Shown here: piece by piece, positions 25,861 through 39,704 of the stretch
Position numbering within the stretch: position 1 is the stretch's first letter
Layout of the letters: every line of letters starts with the position of its first letter
Origin: Xylona heveae TC161
Taxonomy: Eukaryota > Ascomycota > Xylonomycetes > Xylonales > Xylonaceae
Length of the DNA: 64,000 nt
Direction of reading: 5' to 3'
Assembly (NCBI RefSeq): GCF_001619985.1
Contig: NW_017264201.1
Span: 1,240,001 to 1,304,000 of the forward strand
Made by a program: the position numbers and the translations under genes
Notes under the pieces: generated by a model
Told to the model about the DNA's origin: nothing
What the model saw: the letters and a program-made list of their open reading frames with translations, nothing else
The model's database searches: none

Positions 25861-28800
25861 GGGCAAAACTTTGTTTTTCCTGTATTTCGCGTGGGAAAAA
25901 GACTGTAGGGGGGAAGGGGAAAAAAGAAGTGAGAGAGAACAAGAAACTTGCGCACACACACGCAAAGAGAAGTAGTTCAAAGAAAGTAGCTGGCTTTCGT
26001 GTATGTTTGCTGTATTCGATTTAGTTAGATGAGGCCGATCAGTAACTCTACTCGTACTCTGTTGGTCAGTTTCCCAGCCGCCCTGATCACGACGGATCTA
26101 ATCTCAATCTGGATTCTGCCATTTCAAAGCGGTTGCGCAAGATCACGATGATGATCATCGTTACCTTTTCAACCATTTTTTGAGGAAAAAGCAATAACGA
26201 ACCATGACTGGTTGGGGGGTCGACGTTGGGGTAGAGGGAAAAAGGAAAAGAAAAAAAAAACGTGTAATTCGATCGACAAATCCCACATGAAACCAAACCT
26301 CGACAGGCCTAAACGCAGGTAGTGCTCAGTACCAAGGGTACAAAAATCTGAAACCAACGATGATCGACGGGTGATTGCAGGGAACGGTCGTCATGTATGG
26401 TCACCTTAGGGTTTTCTGAGTTTTCCTTTCCCAAAGGCAAGTGGTCCCGAGATTCAACGGCAGAAAAAGAAGGAAAATAGACGGTAGGAAAAGCAATCAG
26501 AGTGGGGACTTGCACGAAAACAGACCGAGAAAAAAAGCATATCGTGACTCTGTACGTAAAATGAAATTACCATTGGCGAAAATCAGAAAAAAAAAAAAAA
26601 ATAATCGAATTATTGAATTGCTTGTCAGGGAAATTGTGAGACGAGACTGTGAGACGAAACTTTGAACCAAAAAAAGCTTGCGTACAAAGGACCGAGGGCA
26701 AAACGTACAAAGTACCGCCGAAATTAAATGTGTTTCCAATTACCAAGTAGTGTTGAAGTGAACCATGGTTCATATGAGAGTCGACGATTATATCCTGTCT
26801 TCATTGAAGTGCCAAGTGGGGCGTAGAAGGGCTTGGCTGTCTCGCAAAAAGCCGCAAAAACTGTCAAAAGGCGGATTGTGCCGAGGTTTTACAGCTCCAT
26901 CTCGGTCGCTTGACTTAGCGACCGTAGACTTGTCGATCAAAAATTTCCGAGCGACACCTGGCGATCACCACTCGAAACACACACCCTGTCCAGCTGCAAC
27001 AGTGCCAATGTGTTTCATGCAATAGCAACATGGATTGTTGACGAATTGAAGAAATATCTTCTCAGAACCTCTCTTTTCTTGAGGCTTTTCCTTGCTAGTT
27101 AGATTTAACTTTTTCCTTTCCCTTCTTTTCCATGACAAGGTGCCTATACTGTCCTGGTATGGTGTCCTTACTAGACTATGACATGGTAGTATGCGTCAAT
27201 GGAGGGACAGCGGGGCAATACAGTACTCCAGAGCCCCTCCTAGAAGTATACAACTGCCGCCATTTCAAACCAGTGAGGACAACCACTCCTGTAATGTTCA
27301 ACTGCAATAATCCAACCCATGGTTGACCCTTGGTTGTGCGGGCTATAAAGTGAGATATGCTCCAATCATCACCCGAACAAAACAATTGACTTGACACATG
27401 AGGGTCGCAGAAACAAGGTTCATGCCGTTATAGTACAAAGGACAACCCATCGGCGTTTGCTGCAAGATGACGGTAGTAGCGGTGGTTTAACAAAACTGGC
27501 CTCCGCTTTGTTCACCCCTCCCGGTGGGGCAATAAAACGGTAATTCCCTTTTCGTGGCAGGGCTTTATACTAAACTTGAGAAGATTATTTCCTGCCGTTG
27601 CAGTTGCAGTTGCACGTCCTGCGTAGAGTAACCAAAGTATATTAACTCAATAGTGGGAACAGTGGAGACCAAACCCACCTGCTCACGAAAAGCGCAGTCT
27701 CCCATCTGCAATAATACCCATCAGATCGCTAATCTTTTAGGCTTCTATCAAACATCATTGGCCCATACCGACGGTTAGCACTCTATTGTCAATATTAGGG
27801 CCCCCGCTGCCCCTGCCCATGAACAGGTGGCCCAGGTCTCCGGAAGCGCTCCTCATTACTCTTTTAGCCAGTAGACATACCAAACGGCGCTTCTTCTTCT
27901 TCTCTCTCGTTTCCCCCCCCTCCTTCTCCTCCCTTTTCTCCTCGGACTACGGTAGTATCGGGCCGGTCAGCCTTTGCCGGCCAGAAAAAAAACGAGCGGT
28001 CAAGCCGCCAGCAAAGAAAAGCGCAAAACGAACAAGAGTCCGTTCTCAATTTCTCGGCAAGTGGGCCGACAAATGATACGCACAACCGCGCGACTCTTTA
28101 GCATAGCTCGCACCAACGGTACGGCCCCAAAATGAATCCACCTCCCCCTCTCGAAGCGGATGACGCCGCGTTGGCCGCTGGTCTGACGGGAATAACGGCA
28201 AACTTGGCGGGTAAGTGGCTTCGGCTTCGCACGTGGAAACAAGGAGAACAAAAGGGAAATTTTTTTTTCTTCTTCTTTTCCTCTTTTTTCTCCATTATTT
28301 TTGTGAAAATATAAACCTCCCTTTGTAAATGACGTGTGAATAGACGGCCAAAATCCCGGAAATTAAATCCCGATTTGTTGTCCAATAATGTCAGCCTCCT
28401 TTTCCCTTTCCTTGGATGCAATTTCTTTCAAAGTAGCGGGATATCTGCACCCGCAATTCTACACTTGGTAAGTGAGTCGTCTTTTTCTTTGTCCAAAAAG
28501 CTAAACTCATAGACAGTTTCTGTGGAAATATGTGTGACATGGAAATTTTGTGATAAAAGGAACAGAGAAATTAAAGAAAAATGAAATAAAAAATTATTTA
28601 CTTTACCCTTGGTATTTTCAAGTGCTTCCGAATGACAGAAATGTATATATCCACTAAGTTGCAAATGGTTCGGACACTGTTAATTTCCCCCTCTTCGATT
28701 TTTCTCTTTTGTGGAAAGAAAAAAAATTAAAATAAGGCCGAGCTACAGTTAGTCGCTGCGGTCGGTGTACGGAGTGAAAGACAGCGATGATGGTGATGTC

Positions 28801-29860
28801 ATTTGCCGAGAAAATTCTCCCGAAAGAGGAAATATGCAGCGTGCCGCAAACCGCTAGCCGCGGTATAACCGTACCCTGTAAGCTGGTCAGACCCTCGGAC
28901 GTACGTTCGACAATACAGTAGGTAGTTAGGAGACAAAGAGCCAAAAGACATTCAACATGGCAAAACAGAAAGTGAAAAGATGACAGAAAGAGCATATTGA
29001 AGCACAAAAGATCCCAGACTCACAATAGGCAGAATATCAAATCATAACCATAAAATAATATTTGCAGTGTAGCTATGTACCAAAACCGCAGCATTCAGAC
29101 TTCATATAATCCGTCAAAACAGTGAAAATATCAATGAGGCCGCCCATTTCCATTTCACCCAATGTAAGTGTTTCCAAACAACCAAAAAAGCAAAATTCCA
29201 GCCCGATTAAAAGAGACATAGAAAAAAAAAAAAAAGAAAAAGGGCGGAGAAGCGTTGCAAAACAATACCGGAAGAACAAAGAAGTGACAGAAAATAACAA
29301 TTCAGATAGCCGTCCCATGCTCGATGAAATGGATATTGCTGCAGATAAGCCGCCCAACCATTTATCCCAAAGTTCAAGTGCTCCCGCCCTAGGCGCAGTA
29401 TATGGGCACCTTTTCCCGTTTTTTATTCGTAGAAAACCGCAAGAAGGACAATAGCCACCCAGATTAGAGGAAAAGAAATACATGGCCGCTTGTAGTGCAA
29501 AGGAAAGCAGGAAGAAAGAGCAATAGGCGAAAAGAACAGAGAATAATACCATAATAGAAAAACCACCAGAGTACAATTAAAAGCAACAGAAATTTGCCGC
29601 CCATTGTTGATGACAAGTTGGGGGGGAAATTATGCTACCCATGTCATCTGCCGTAAGATTCGGATTGGTATGAAACAGAAAAGAAATCGTACGATTGAAA
29701 CAATCAAATATGCCTCCGTATGACTTTTTGTTTTTCCTTCAAAAGGAAACACGCAGTGTCGTCATAAAATCAATAAGTTTGCAAGGAATCGACTGGCGCA
29801 GAAAGGCATGCCTGCTGCTCATGTCTGCGCGAAGAGGTCGGCAGGTTTGTGACTTCCCGC

Positions 29861-31166
29861 TCACATGGGTCGTCGGTTGAGAGCGTTGAGCATGTCACTG
29901 TCCGTGCTGCTCCTTCCACCTGACCCTTGATCTGAGTTCATCATCACTCGGATGCTCATGCCTGATCGAGCGTCCTGGTGAGGCGAGGGCTGCGATGGAG
30001 GGGGCGGAGGGGTCCTGCCATCTAACCTGGCAACTGGCGGCACAGCCGAAGGGGAATGCGAAGTCGGATACGGATACGCAGAAGGTGCTGCCGTAGTAAC
30101 AGGAACCAGACCATGAGGAGAAGCCGAGCCCCTATTTTCGTACGCATAAGTCGCCGGAGGCGAGCGTCGAGGCGGCTGGGTCGAGTAGTAGGGTTGCTGG
30201 GCAGGCATGGCGTGGGGGGTCGCAGTCGTGGCCGAGACCGGCTGCACATTGAGAGGCGTGGGATCAGGATATTGGTATTCACCGGAGCTGCGCCGGCCTG
30301 GCGCTGGAGCACCGGGCAAGGGTCGCGGCAAAAGCGCAGCGTGAGAATCCTCCCGTTCGCGATCCCGTCGGTCATCATATGGATATCCGTTTGCCGTAGG
30401 AGAAGGGTAGGACGCCGTTGTAGGCGAGGGAACGGAATATCCTGGGGCAGCGCTTACTCCATACACTTCCTGCTGAGGAAGCACTCCCGTCAGAGGCTGG
30501 CCATGCGCGCCGAACAAGACAGGATTTTGCGGATACAACGGCCGATCACGAGGCGGCATGGCCGAGTTTCGAAGATGCGGATAGGCCGTGTGTGCAGGCA
30601 CAAATGCTTGAGTCTGGGATGACACAGGCATGAAAACACATTCTTGGCGGAAGCGCATGCAATTAGTGCAACGACCTTCAGGAGACGAATCGAATCCAGA
30701 GCATCGAATCTATAACAATGTGCAAGGACGTGTTGTTAGCCAAATTGAAATACCCCATAAACGACCCAGCGGGAACCTCAGTACCTTGCGTCTCCGGCAG
30801 TATTTGCAGGCAATAGCGGTCCGCTGACGAGGCGCAGGCTGGTTGAAACTCATGTGCTGCTGCGGCGGCGGCCGGTAAGGGTCGGGCGGTAGACCCCGGT
30901 AAGGGTCATGAGGGCTAGGTAGGTAAACGTTTGGCTGACGAGGAATAGTGACCATGTTGTCGACCGTCGTGGTTGGAGGACGCTGTAAATGCCAAATGGT
31001 AAGCACCCGAAGAATGAAGCACCAAACAGAGGAAGGTCGAAGAGAAGAAGAGGGTCGATCATGCACTTACCCCGTACTCTTGTCGAGGAGGATAAGCTAG
31101 ATGAGCAGCTTGCTGATTGTCCCACTGCGATGGATGTTGGCCCGGTTGACCTGGGTTGGCATACAT
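29861..31166 (-). CDS. Zn(II)2Cys6 transcription factor
   Basis: Three exons on the minus strand (31166-31071, 30982-30785, 30709-29861) give 380 residues. The start MYANPGQPGQHPS opens an N-terminal Pro/Gln/Tyr-rich region. The DNA-binding domain spans the second intron: exon 2 ends with ACKYCRRRK and exon 3 resumes IRCSGFDSSPEGRC. The six cysteines follow C-x2-C-x6-C-x10-C-x2-C-x6-C, and the domain ends CVFMPVSS. The rest is low-complexity, Pro/Ser/Tyr-rich, with no fungal-specific TF middle domain visible, so the protein is short for its class. It should be a nuclear DNA-binding regulator; targets are unknown. All three exons join in phase 0 with good GT-AG sites (GTAAGT at intron 1). It lies alone between two large gene-free stretches. 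Confidence 0.9.
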
Positions 31167-34100
31167 TTGCGAGGGGGGGCCGAAAATATAAGAGGGACGG
31201 ACGGGACAAGGCGACAAGCGGAGAGGCGTCCGTGTGTTGGTAATAAGATGCGCGCAAAGCGAGCAATTATAACCCCATTCGGCGCTTGCAATGACTGATA
31301 GACCAGGGGGTTTCCAAAAGAGCAGCGGTGAACACGAGGGGTCGCGGATCGAGAAAGGGCGGCAGCGTCAATGACAACGGGGGTTGTGAAGAAGGGGAAA
31401 GGGGATTTGGAGGGGACAAGGGACTAGAAGTAGGGCAATGAACAAGATTGATATGGGCTGGGATCCGACAGAGCAGAGACGAGAACCCACGTTCCACGGC
31501 TGCGTCAACGGGACGTGGTAGGGCACGCCCGCGAGTGGGGTACGTGGGTCTTTCTAGGTGGTCTCCCCCTTCCTTTGGGACAAGCAGTCCCGGGCGTGGT
31601 CGTTGAAAGTCTGTCCCGGACGGCCTGGGTTCTCGCCGGCTTGTAAAAAAGGCGTGGCCGAAGTAGTGAAATGAAATTCGAAACTATGACCGGACTAAAG
31701 CTGACTTTACCTGTTAGTATCGATAGTGTCGGGCCGTCTGCGCTTGATCGTATCCGTGCCCGCGGCTTGCAGCGGGTCGGCTTCGCCAACGCAAGATGTG
31801 CTCAGCCCGCCCCTAGCCAAGCCGGTCACGCCAGTCAAATGAGAACTTGTTCGCAAACCAAAAGGGGATTGCGACTGGCGGGTGGGCCTTTTAGCTAACC
31901 ACACCGTAGTTGGCGGAGGGAAGCTGGCGCTGCCCGCCCGACCGCCCGAGTGCCCGAGGGGTTCTGACCAAAGTGGGATCGCCCACCGGGAAGTGGCCAG
32001 AGGCAAAACGCAGACTAGGCGTCACCCACTCGACCAGGTGGCCACGCGAGGATCCCGATTCTATAACGCTGCCGGCCCTCAACGCTTGCCCCTTCCGGCA
32101 TGAGTCGAGCACGCGAAGAAGCAGTCGGCTGACACCGACTGGAGGGGAACAGCCGCTCTGTCCTGGGGAAAACGAGGAGGAGAGGGAAAAGAAAAAAAGT
32201 CTACTCACACTCTTGTGGTCGCGGCCTTGTACCAGTTACGAGCGTCCAAGCTGCAGAACCGTTCGACCCAAAAACAGTCATAAAAGCAGGAACCGGTACG
32301 GAGCTGAGGTGAGAGAGGGGGTTGAAGGAGCCAGTAAGAAAATTTTTTTTTCTGCCCTCTTTCCCTCTCGGCCTTCCGTACACTTGGCGTCTTCAGCGCA
32401 ATCTACCAATTGAAGTCGCGGACTACTGTTGACCTTTTTCCTTGAAATATCTTTCTGCAGGAGAAGTGGGTCGGTGAGATCGTGCCAGATTGTTGCGAAA
32501 AGTCTCGGACTCTCTAACCAGGAAGGAAAAGGCGGTGCGAGTCTGCAGAACGTTGAACCGGGCGAGCTGACAAGGACGAAAAGGTGCGACAATAGGCCAG
32601 AGACGAGGAGGCCGAAGGAACGGGCCTTTTGCAAATAAAAACCCTGCCCCGCTGTCTAGAGGATGCAGGTTAGTTTCTAGCTTGCGACGATAGCCGTAAA
32701 CGGCGCGAGCCCGCTACACGCGAACTATGCAGTAACCAAAACTTTCCCGAGAGGACCGAAAAATAATCAGAGGAAGTAATGACGAAAGGAAAAATGGGTA
32801 CAGAAATCCACTCGAAAAATTAAAAGAAACGAAAATTCAAAATTTAGCTGCGCAGAAAAAAAATTGCAAAAAGGAGGAGGAAAAAGTTAAAGAAAAACAA
32901 ATCGAGCCAGTGACAAAGGGAATTAGGGAGTACTAATGAAACGGGGACGCTCAGCTGCGATGAAGATGGAATCGGATATTAAGAGGGATAGCAAAGCGCC
33001 GGATTGGTCATAGTCAGCAGCAAACCATAACTGCCTGCGCGGTATTGCCTAGTCGGAGGCTCGTCCGACGCCAACATTTTGAACCCTGTGCGGCGTACTT
33101 TGTCGTCCACAGCACCGTCTCATGCCACAAGGGGTGGGTAAGCAATGCGGAGGGGCGGAAGAAACCTTGCTCTAACCATGTGTGCGAGAAGGAAAAATGT
33201 GACGACAACGATGCGGAAAGGTTACCCATTCTGTGCGAGCAAGGGAGCGAGAAAGAGGAAAAAAGGCGAAACAAGACCAAAATCAAAGCATAAAAAATAT
33301 GACGTACCCGTGACCAATGTCCAATAACAAATCGCGTGGGAGCCGCGAAATCAGAAGCTAAATATTATTTTTAACGGCGATTAATAATAACAAATCATCA
33401 TAACAATTGAGCCAAGAATGATAGGAGAAACAATGAGACGGATGTGACGAATCGGTGAGTCTAAATCGCCACGTCGTCGACTTTTTCCGTCGAATTTGGG
33501 CGGCGGGATTTAATTTGGTCGACTGTGACGACAATGAAGAATGGTAGGCCGGCCTTGAAGGTAGGTTGTCGTAGTGCGTTTGAGAGAGTAAGGATGTGGC
33601 AGCCGTGGCTTCAATCAGTTGTTCTCTGCAAGATACCTCTAGGAGAGAGGTGTGTGTGTGCGTATGTGTGGGCAGAATGGAATTACCCGTCCGCCAATTT
33701 AGAGAAGAAAACCCGGTTGAGATGAGAAACGAGAAAAGGCCGAGTGTGAATGAAGAACCACGACCGCGCGGTGAGTGGTCTCTTCAGTTAATCAGGCGGT
33801 CACTTACTGAGCCACGGTTGAGAGCCAACCGGTCTCTGATGGAATCCTAGCTAGCTTCGTCCCAAAAGGTTGCGAGGACACACACCGCTAGGCGTGGATG
33901 AAAAGGGTGTGGATGGGTCGTGTTAACTGGGCCGGACTGGCTCAACCCACCGCTAGAGAGGACCACGAGTCTTTGGTATGTTATTATAGTTAACAATTCT
34001 CAAATGAGCGACACGCACCAAAAGAGAATCAGAGCCTCTGACTGTATTAACAGAATTGTGACCCCCTTTGATCTCCAATCACATAGGACACACGTGCCGC

Positions 34101-34926
34101 TGTTTGTCACTTTCCAACTCGAAGCTGCACAGGGCGTGGCCGGGCTCCAGAGATCTCGATGGAGAAACGCTGGGGAATGGACCGTGCCAGTTTAGAGGCG
34201 TGACGGCGAATCGACTGCTCATATAGCCTGGACGCGCCAGCCAGCAAGCGGCCGAGCGTCGATTATGTGTGGGTACTGTGCAGTGATGCTACAGTATCAG
34301 GACAAGACGGCTAGCGGACAAAACTCGCAAAACGACCACGTTGGGTTTTTTTTTTCTCGGCGAAGCATGTGCAGCAAGGCTCATCGCCACGGTGATCTTA
34401 CGACTGCTTGCTTGGTACTTTTGCTGCTGCCCCCTTCGGCCCCGAAGGCAGCATGAACAATACGCGCAGCGAAGCAGCAAGGCCCAAAATGAGAGCTCAC
34501 AAGTCGATTAGGCATAAAAACAGCAGGCATCGTGTTCCTTTGATCTCCTACCTACTGGGCTGAACCACGCGAGCGTGGTATGGCAAGGTTGTCACTTGCT
34601 GAAAAGATGCATAGGTACTGTGCGGCATAGTACAGGATGTGTGCCCCAGGATGGTTCCGCGGATCGGCCCACGGAGAGACTATGACGGTCCTTCAGGAGG
34701 CTGAGACCTGCCCTTTGAGGGAGAGGACAATGTGCAAGGGAATGGACAGGGTAGGGTTGGTGTTTTCCAGCGCAGTTGCTTTGACTATGGTCCCGGAGCC
34801 TGGGCGCCCCCCTTTTTTGACGTTTTCCCACTGTTTAATGGGAGGAAACGAGGACGGGGCGAACAGACGGCCATGGCTTGGTTTGAACCCCGGTCATGGC
34901 TCCCGCTTGGAGCAAGGCTAAAATGC

Positions 34927-34946
34927 GGTGCGGTGCGGTGCGGTGC
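34927..34946. repeat. GGTGC pentamer repeat, four copies
   Basis: Four perfect GGTGC units, continuing into a GATGC variant. Confidence 0.9.
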
Positions 34947-37900
34947 GATGCATGTGGACGGGATGATGGTGGTCGATAGGTAAAGTACAGTTAGCAGGTC
35001 TCGCGCCTTGGGGGCGTGGCCGACCGACCGGCCATGCAGTACTGATACCGCAAGCGTCTGTTCCTCGCCGACTTCGCCGACGTCGCCAACAACGCCTTAA
35101 CCGTCAACGTTTTCCGTCCACCCAAGAACTATGACCTTACTTCGCCAACAACAAAACCAACAACACCGGCACATGGATTTGTAATACAATCCTACTACAC
35201 CATCAGTGGTAAAGAGCGACGGGTGTGATCGACTCAATGTTGAGCTTTTAGACCCCTGTAAGTATTCGCGAAAGATTATATATTTGCTCTTGTAGACTTG
35301 GCATGAAAAGCGATTGTGGCACAGTCAGGTTGGGGCCTGAGTTCCCAATAGATTGCATCAGTCGGGTGGGATGCTTTAAAAAAGGCGAATCATGGGCACA
35401 GCTCGACAAAGTGGATCCCAGCGGCCGTGCACAAGTGTGTAGGCGAATATGAAATGCTACATTAATGGAACTATTGCACCGTCCAAATTTCCCAGATGAT
35501 TAGGCTGCGCCACCGGTACAGTCTTGTAGATTATCCTGTTCTTATGGGGACAAATAGTTATAAAGGATGTTCTCAGGGGCGCTTAGATGCCTGCTTTCGC
35601 CGGTAAAAAAACCACGCGAGTCAGGCGATTAGCTTTCACTTTCAGACCGGGGTCGATGGCCCCTTGGAGGGACGAGCTAGGGGATAGGTCGGCAAGGTGC
35701 TGGAGGTGGGGGTCCCTTGAACAGACAAGAGCGTCGAATCGCATAAAGAATAATTCGGGAAGGTGGGTTGTTCCCGGATCGCGGACGGGACGAGAGGGTA
35801 CGGGAAGGAGAGATACGATCGGGGGCGGTTGCGTAACGCGGTAGAGATGCGACGCGATGCGACGCCATGACATCTATTATTCCCCTTTGCAGATTTGTTG
35901 AATTTGAATTTTCGAATCATCGAGCGCTGCTATCGACGAGTTGGATGCCAAGTTTGATAGGCGGAAAAAAGGGCCGTCTGGGAATTATTCCGACCCGAAA
36001 CCGGTCTGTATTATTTAGCAACTCTTGCCTGTGCGCAAAATTGAGTTCAAGCAGCAGAAGCAAGTTGCGGCCAGACATGGGGACCCATTTCTCCCCATTT
36101 GGCCCTTCCTTTTGTCCGATTTATCACTCTTCTATTGCGTTTGTCAGGGATCCTCTTTGGAAGGGAGGGTTGGTGCCTGCGCGGTTTCGTTCCGGTCTCG
36201 ATGATTGAGGCTGAAAATGAGGCACATAGAGTGCCAGCACATTCGATTCTGTCGCTCCTCTGACCAGTTGAGTGGATGCCTGAACTGCCCTTTGGTCGCG
36301 CCTGCGCACCAGGCGCCTAGTACGGCTAGTCGTGACATCAGCCCACAGGGATATAAAAGCACCGTTGACCCTGAGAGTACCAGGATGTTCCAGATAGACC
36401 AAGGGAACGTCGCCTCGAGGAAGGGCGCACCAGACCCAAAGGAGAACCGCCAATGCACTTCATGATAAATTATTGTTTTCCCGGTCCTTTTTCTTCGGAT
36501 TGCTTCGCCTCACCCATGCAGCGTGCCACGCTCGGACATCAGCCATGGATCTCTCCGCGAGCGCTTTTGACATCCAATCCTCTGTCTCCTCGACAGGCGA
36601 ACAAAAAAAGAGGATCAGAAGCCAACGCGGGCAACCAGAGTACGACGTTGCATGACTTCGGCAAAGTTTGCAACCCTGCCCTCACCACCTCTCATCTTTC
36701 GGAATCTTGCTTGATCCGGTTCTTGAAGCCGTTTTTGACCAGGGGGAACAATGGGAGAAGGAGAAAAGATCGTTTCTCATGCGCCAATAGATATGATGCA
36801 ATCACGATCCTCTAAAAATCCGCCCTTGTCGTTTCTCAGCCGATTAGTAAACACAATATAAAGGTAGCTCCGTGAACTTCTTTATTATTCTTGATTTCGC
36901 TAGACGGGACCCCTGACGTTGCGGCCCATCCGTCTCGGTTCCCCACCATATCTGTCAGGAGCGCCTTCACCGCCTCGGTATCGGCATGAATCTCCGTTTC
37001 GTAAGATTCTGAAAGAAATCAAATCCTGCGGCTACAAGCCAATCGGCTAACGTAAATATTAGACACTAACACAAAAGTTATAAAGGAAAAGTCGCGGCAA
37101 CGAAAAGCTCATGGATAATTTCACGGATGGGGCCGGTGACTCAAGACCGTGGAATCCACCCATTTGGTAGAACAGTCTCCACACACACCTTTGTTTCCAA
37201 CAACATTTTCCGCGCCCATCACTTATCTTTGACTGCCGCCGTACGTAGTAAATGTGATTAGAACGTGGCCACATATGTAGCTCTGCGGCACAGGCAACGC
37301 GCGGGCCTCGACGGCGTGCTTGCTTAGGTGATCTTCGCCTGGACGCGGGTGACGTTTGCAAAGAATACTAATTTTTATATGATAAGGAAATTTTCTTGGT
37401 GGGGAAGGAGGCCCGACGGGGGAAGTTCATTTATTGCATGATTATGCCTCGGGTTTCTCGGCGCTCTTCTGAAATTGGTGGGTTCGGAAAGGTTGATACA
37501 GTAGCGACAACAGGAGGCGGGCGTTGGAGCCTCAAATGACCGACTTAATGCGCGGGCCGGTGCGGGCCTTTCCGTCGATCAAGCGATCAAGGAGGCTGCT
37601 GCTTTTGATCATCTCATTTCTTTTGTTCACTTTGGCCCAATCGAAGCTGAATTTTTCTTTTCCGTGCAGCTCACCTACCAGGGTAAGCTCACTAGAGGAG
37701 GAAGCAATAGAGTGCCGTGAAACAAACAAAGTAAAAAGAGGTGGCGTTGCTTCCAACTTGGATATACCGTTAGTCGTCACCTACCCACCTACTTACCTAA
37801 GGTACCTACCTTATAGCCCATATCTGCCCAGCTGAAGTACCGGCGTCCAGTTATAACTAAACCCTGCCAGCTTACCAAGGCCTAGATATAGTGAGTCGCT

Positions 37901-38540
37901 AAAGTAGCCGGTCGGCACCTCCACCCAACAGCGAAGCGGACTTGTAGAAGGGGAGTCAAATAACTTAAGCTGCTCGAAGGCTAGCAAGCAGGCAGGTCAT
38001 TTTTACTTTTTCGCATGGGCCAAGAAAAGATTGCATCTAAGAATCCTAGTCCTAGGCGAGATAAGCCCTTGGACAAGTGATGACTCCATTCTTGGGAATC
38101 CAAACTGATCGCGGCAATTTTCATCATTCGTATGCCCAAGCGTTCTGTGCATGGGTTGTTTGCTTTTGGTCTGCAACGGTGTCTTCCGACAAGTGTTGGT
38201 GAGAGAAAACCAGCATGCCTGCATGCATGGTGCATGGTGCATGCGGCATGCATTTTGGCGACACTCCCCAAAAGCAGTGTGTGGTCTTGACTTTGTGCTG
38301 CCAACCTCTCGTGCAGTACATGATTCTCCATTCAGATGCATTTTCATTGTTGTCGCTCCGCGCTTCGTTTGCCCTCAACCGTCACAATTCGGGTTCCCGA
38401 GCCGGGGGGCATGGTGCGGCAAGAGGACATGGCCAGGGTCAAGCCCCCCCCCGGTTCGAGCTGTAGGTCAACGACTCACGGGACTGCCCGCTGCTGCAGG
38501 TGTATGCGTACAGTACTTCCGGTAAAGGAGGTAAGGTTGA

Positions 38541-38569
38541 GTACGGGTAGTGGTGCCCACTACCCGTAC
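38541..38569. repeat. Perfect 13-bp inverted repeat with 3-nt loop
   Basis: GTACGGGTAGTGG (38541-38553) is followed by TGC and then its exact complement CCACTACCCGTAC (38557-38569). It could form a strong hairpin in DNA or RNA. No T-run follows and it is far from any annotated gene end. Confidence 0.9.
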
Positions 38570-39704
38570 AAGTACACACCGGTACTTCAGCCTAGCAAGT
38601 TCCGCAAGTACCTCTACCCTTGTTGCTTTCCCACTGCCTTCGAACGGGACGTTTTGCAAGCCCCTTCTTGGTTTCGCTCGGCCACCAGCTTGGCCACGAC
38701 AAGACACACTGTAATTCCCATCCCCCACCCACCCACTCAAGCCAAAACCTGCAGCCGCTCGGGAAAAGGTTCAAACGAGAGTTCAGCCAACCCGAGCCCG
38801 GCTCGACGCTACCCGGCCACCCGCAGGAGTCTCTGGTCTTGTGACTTTGGGTCCAGACGACCGCTTCCCTTTAGGGATGACCCCGAAGGGGAGATTGTGA
38901 TTTCCGTACCTGATCCCTTTTTCCCCCTTCCCGAATATCTGTACTCTATTGAATGCCTTTCGACCGGTCTCGACACTCAGTAGTAGTAATCAGATTGCAC
39001 TGTGCTGGCTGCGACCTTTGCAACTTAACCAGGGGCGCGCTTGTGGACCCATTGATGGGCGATCCACCGACTGTCCGCGGCTGCGCTCAAAGCCATCAAA
39101 GTATAATTGTAGTCCCTTCGCGGGTAATAACAATTTCAATCTGTGTCCGTTCGGATCGAATGGCTTTCACAGGTCAAGCAAGTGCTAAGCACGGTCAAAG
39201 CGACTTTACGTACGGAGTACTGTGCAGAAATATAAGCCGGTGTATCCGGCTCAAGGCAAGGGGCAAAGCGCCAAAAAGGCAATCCAGCATGCTTTTCAAC
39301 CACTTTACAGGGATGATTGTACACAAAAAAAAAATCGAAGATTTGTATGGTAGGCTATGGTACGTCTTGGAGCCATTGATCGGCCGGTCCCCGTATTAGC
39401 TTTGACCTCGATGGGAACCGTGGACGGTTGAGCATTGATCGAACACCCCTTATACCCCCGACAGTCATCATCCAATACAAGGGAATCAATCTTGGCCGAC
39501 GTGGCATTACGGTAGATAATATTGACACCCCATGCTTGCAGATCGGAAGGACCGAAAAGCGTACTGCAAGACGACGGCCTCAAACGACCATTGAAAGGGG
39601 GTTGAGGCAAATATGATCGCTCACTTCCTGCTGTTGTTCCCTACCATTCATGTAAAGGCGAAGACCAATCCACTTTGCGGCCCGCGCCTCATGCCCTGGT
39701 AGCT

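Larger units (their letters stand above)
22106..29860. other. 7.8-kb repeat-rich stretch without a supportable gene
   Basis: No open frame or spliced combination shows a recognisable protein. Between 22.5 and 24.4 kb there is a cluster of short tandem arrays (TTTC-rich tract, 11-bp minisatellite, TGCTCAG and CAGTCC repeats, CATTGA hexamers, 9-bp array) and the 12-bp palindrome CTACCTAGGTAG at 24034-24045. A TACTCCGTA lies at 25071-25079. From about 28.3 to 29.8 kb the DNA is AT-rich and is partly the 3' flank of the Zn2Cys6 gene. The hydrophobic 167-codon frame at 29073-29576 (minus) is probably spurious. Confidence 0.5.
31167..39704. other. 8.5-kb stretch without a supportable gene
   Basis: Upstream of the Zn2Cys6 gene on the left and downstream of the DUF2461 gene on the right. 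Many GC-rich open frames exist on both strands, including 31910-32413 and 38336-38983 on plus, but none shows domain motifs, matched splice sites or balanced composition. Present are a GGTGC array, a perfect 13-bp inverted repeat, GCATGG-rich words near 38218-38255, and one TACGGAGTA at 39211-39219. The part next to 31166 probably carries the factor's promoter. Confidence 0.5.

Noticed and set aside
29073-29576. 167-codon hydrophobic minus-strand open frame
   Set aside because: It lies in AT-rich, purine-biased DNA in the 3' flank of the Zn2Cys6 gene; its hydrophobicity follows from poly-pyrimidine codons, with no family motif.
38336-38983. 215-codon plus-strand open frame
   Set aside because: GC-rich region open in several frames; overlaps the perfect hairpin; no recognisable domain or splice partners.
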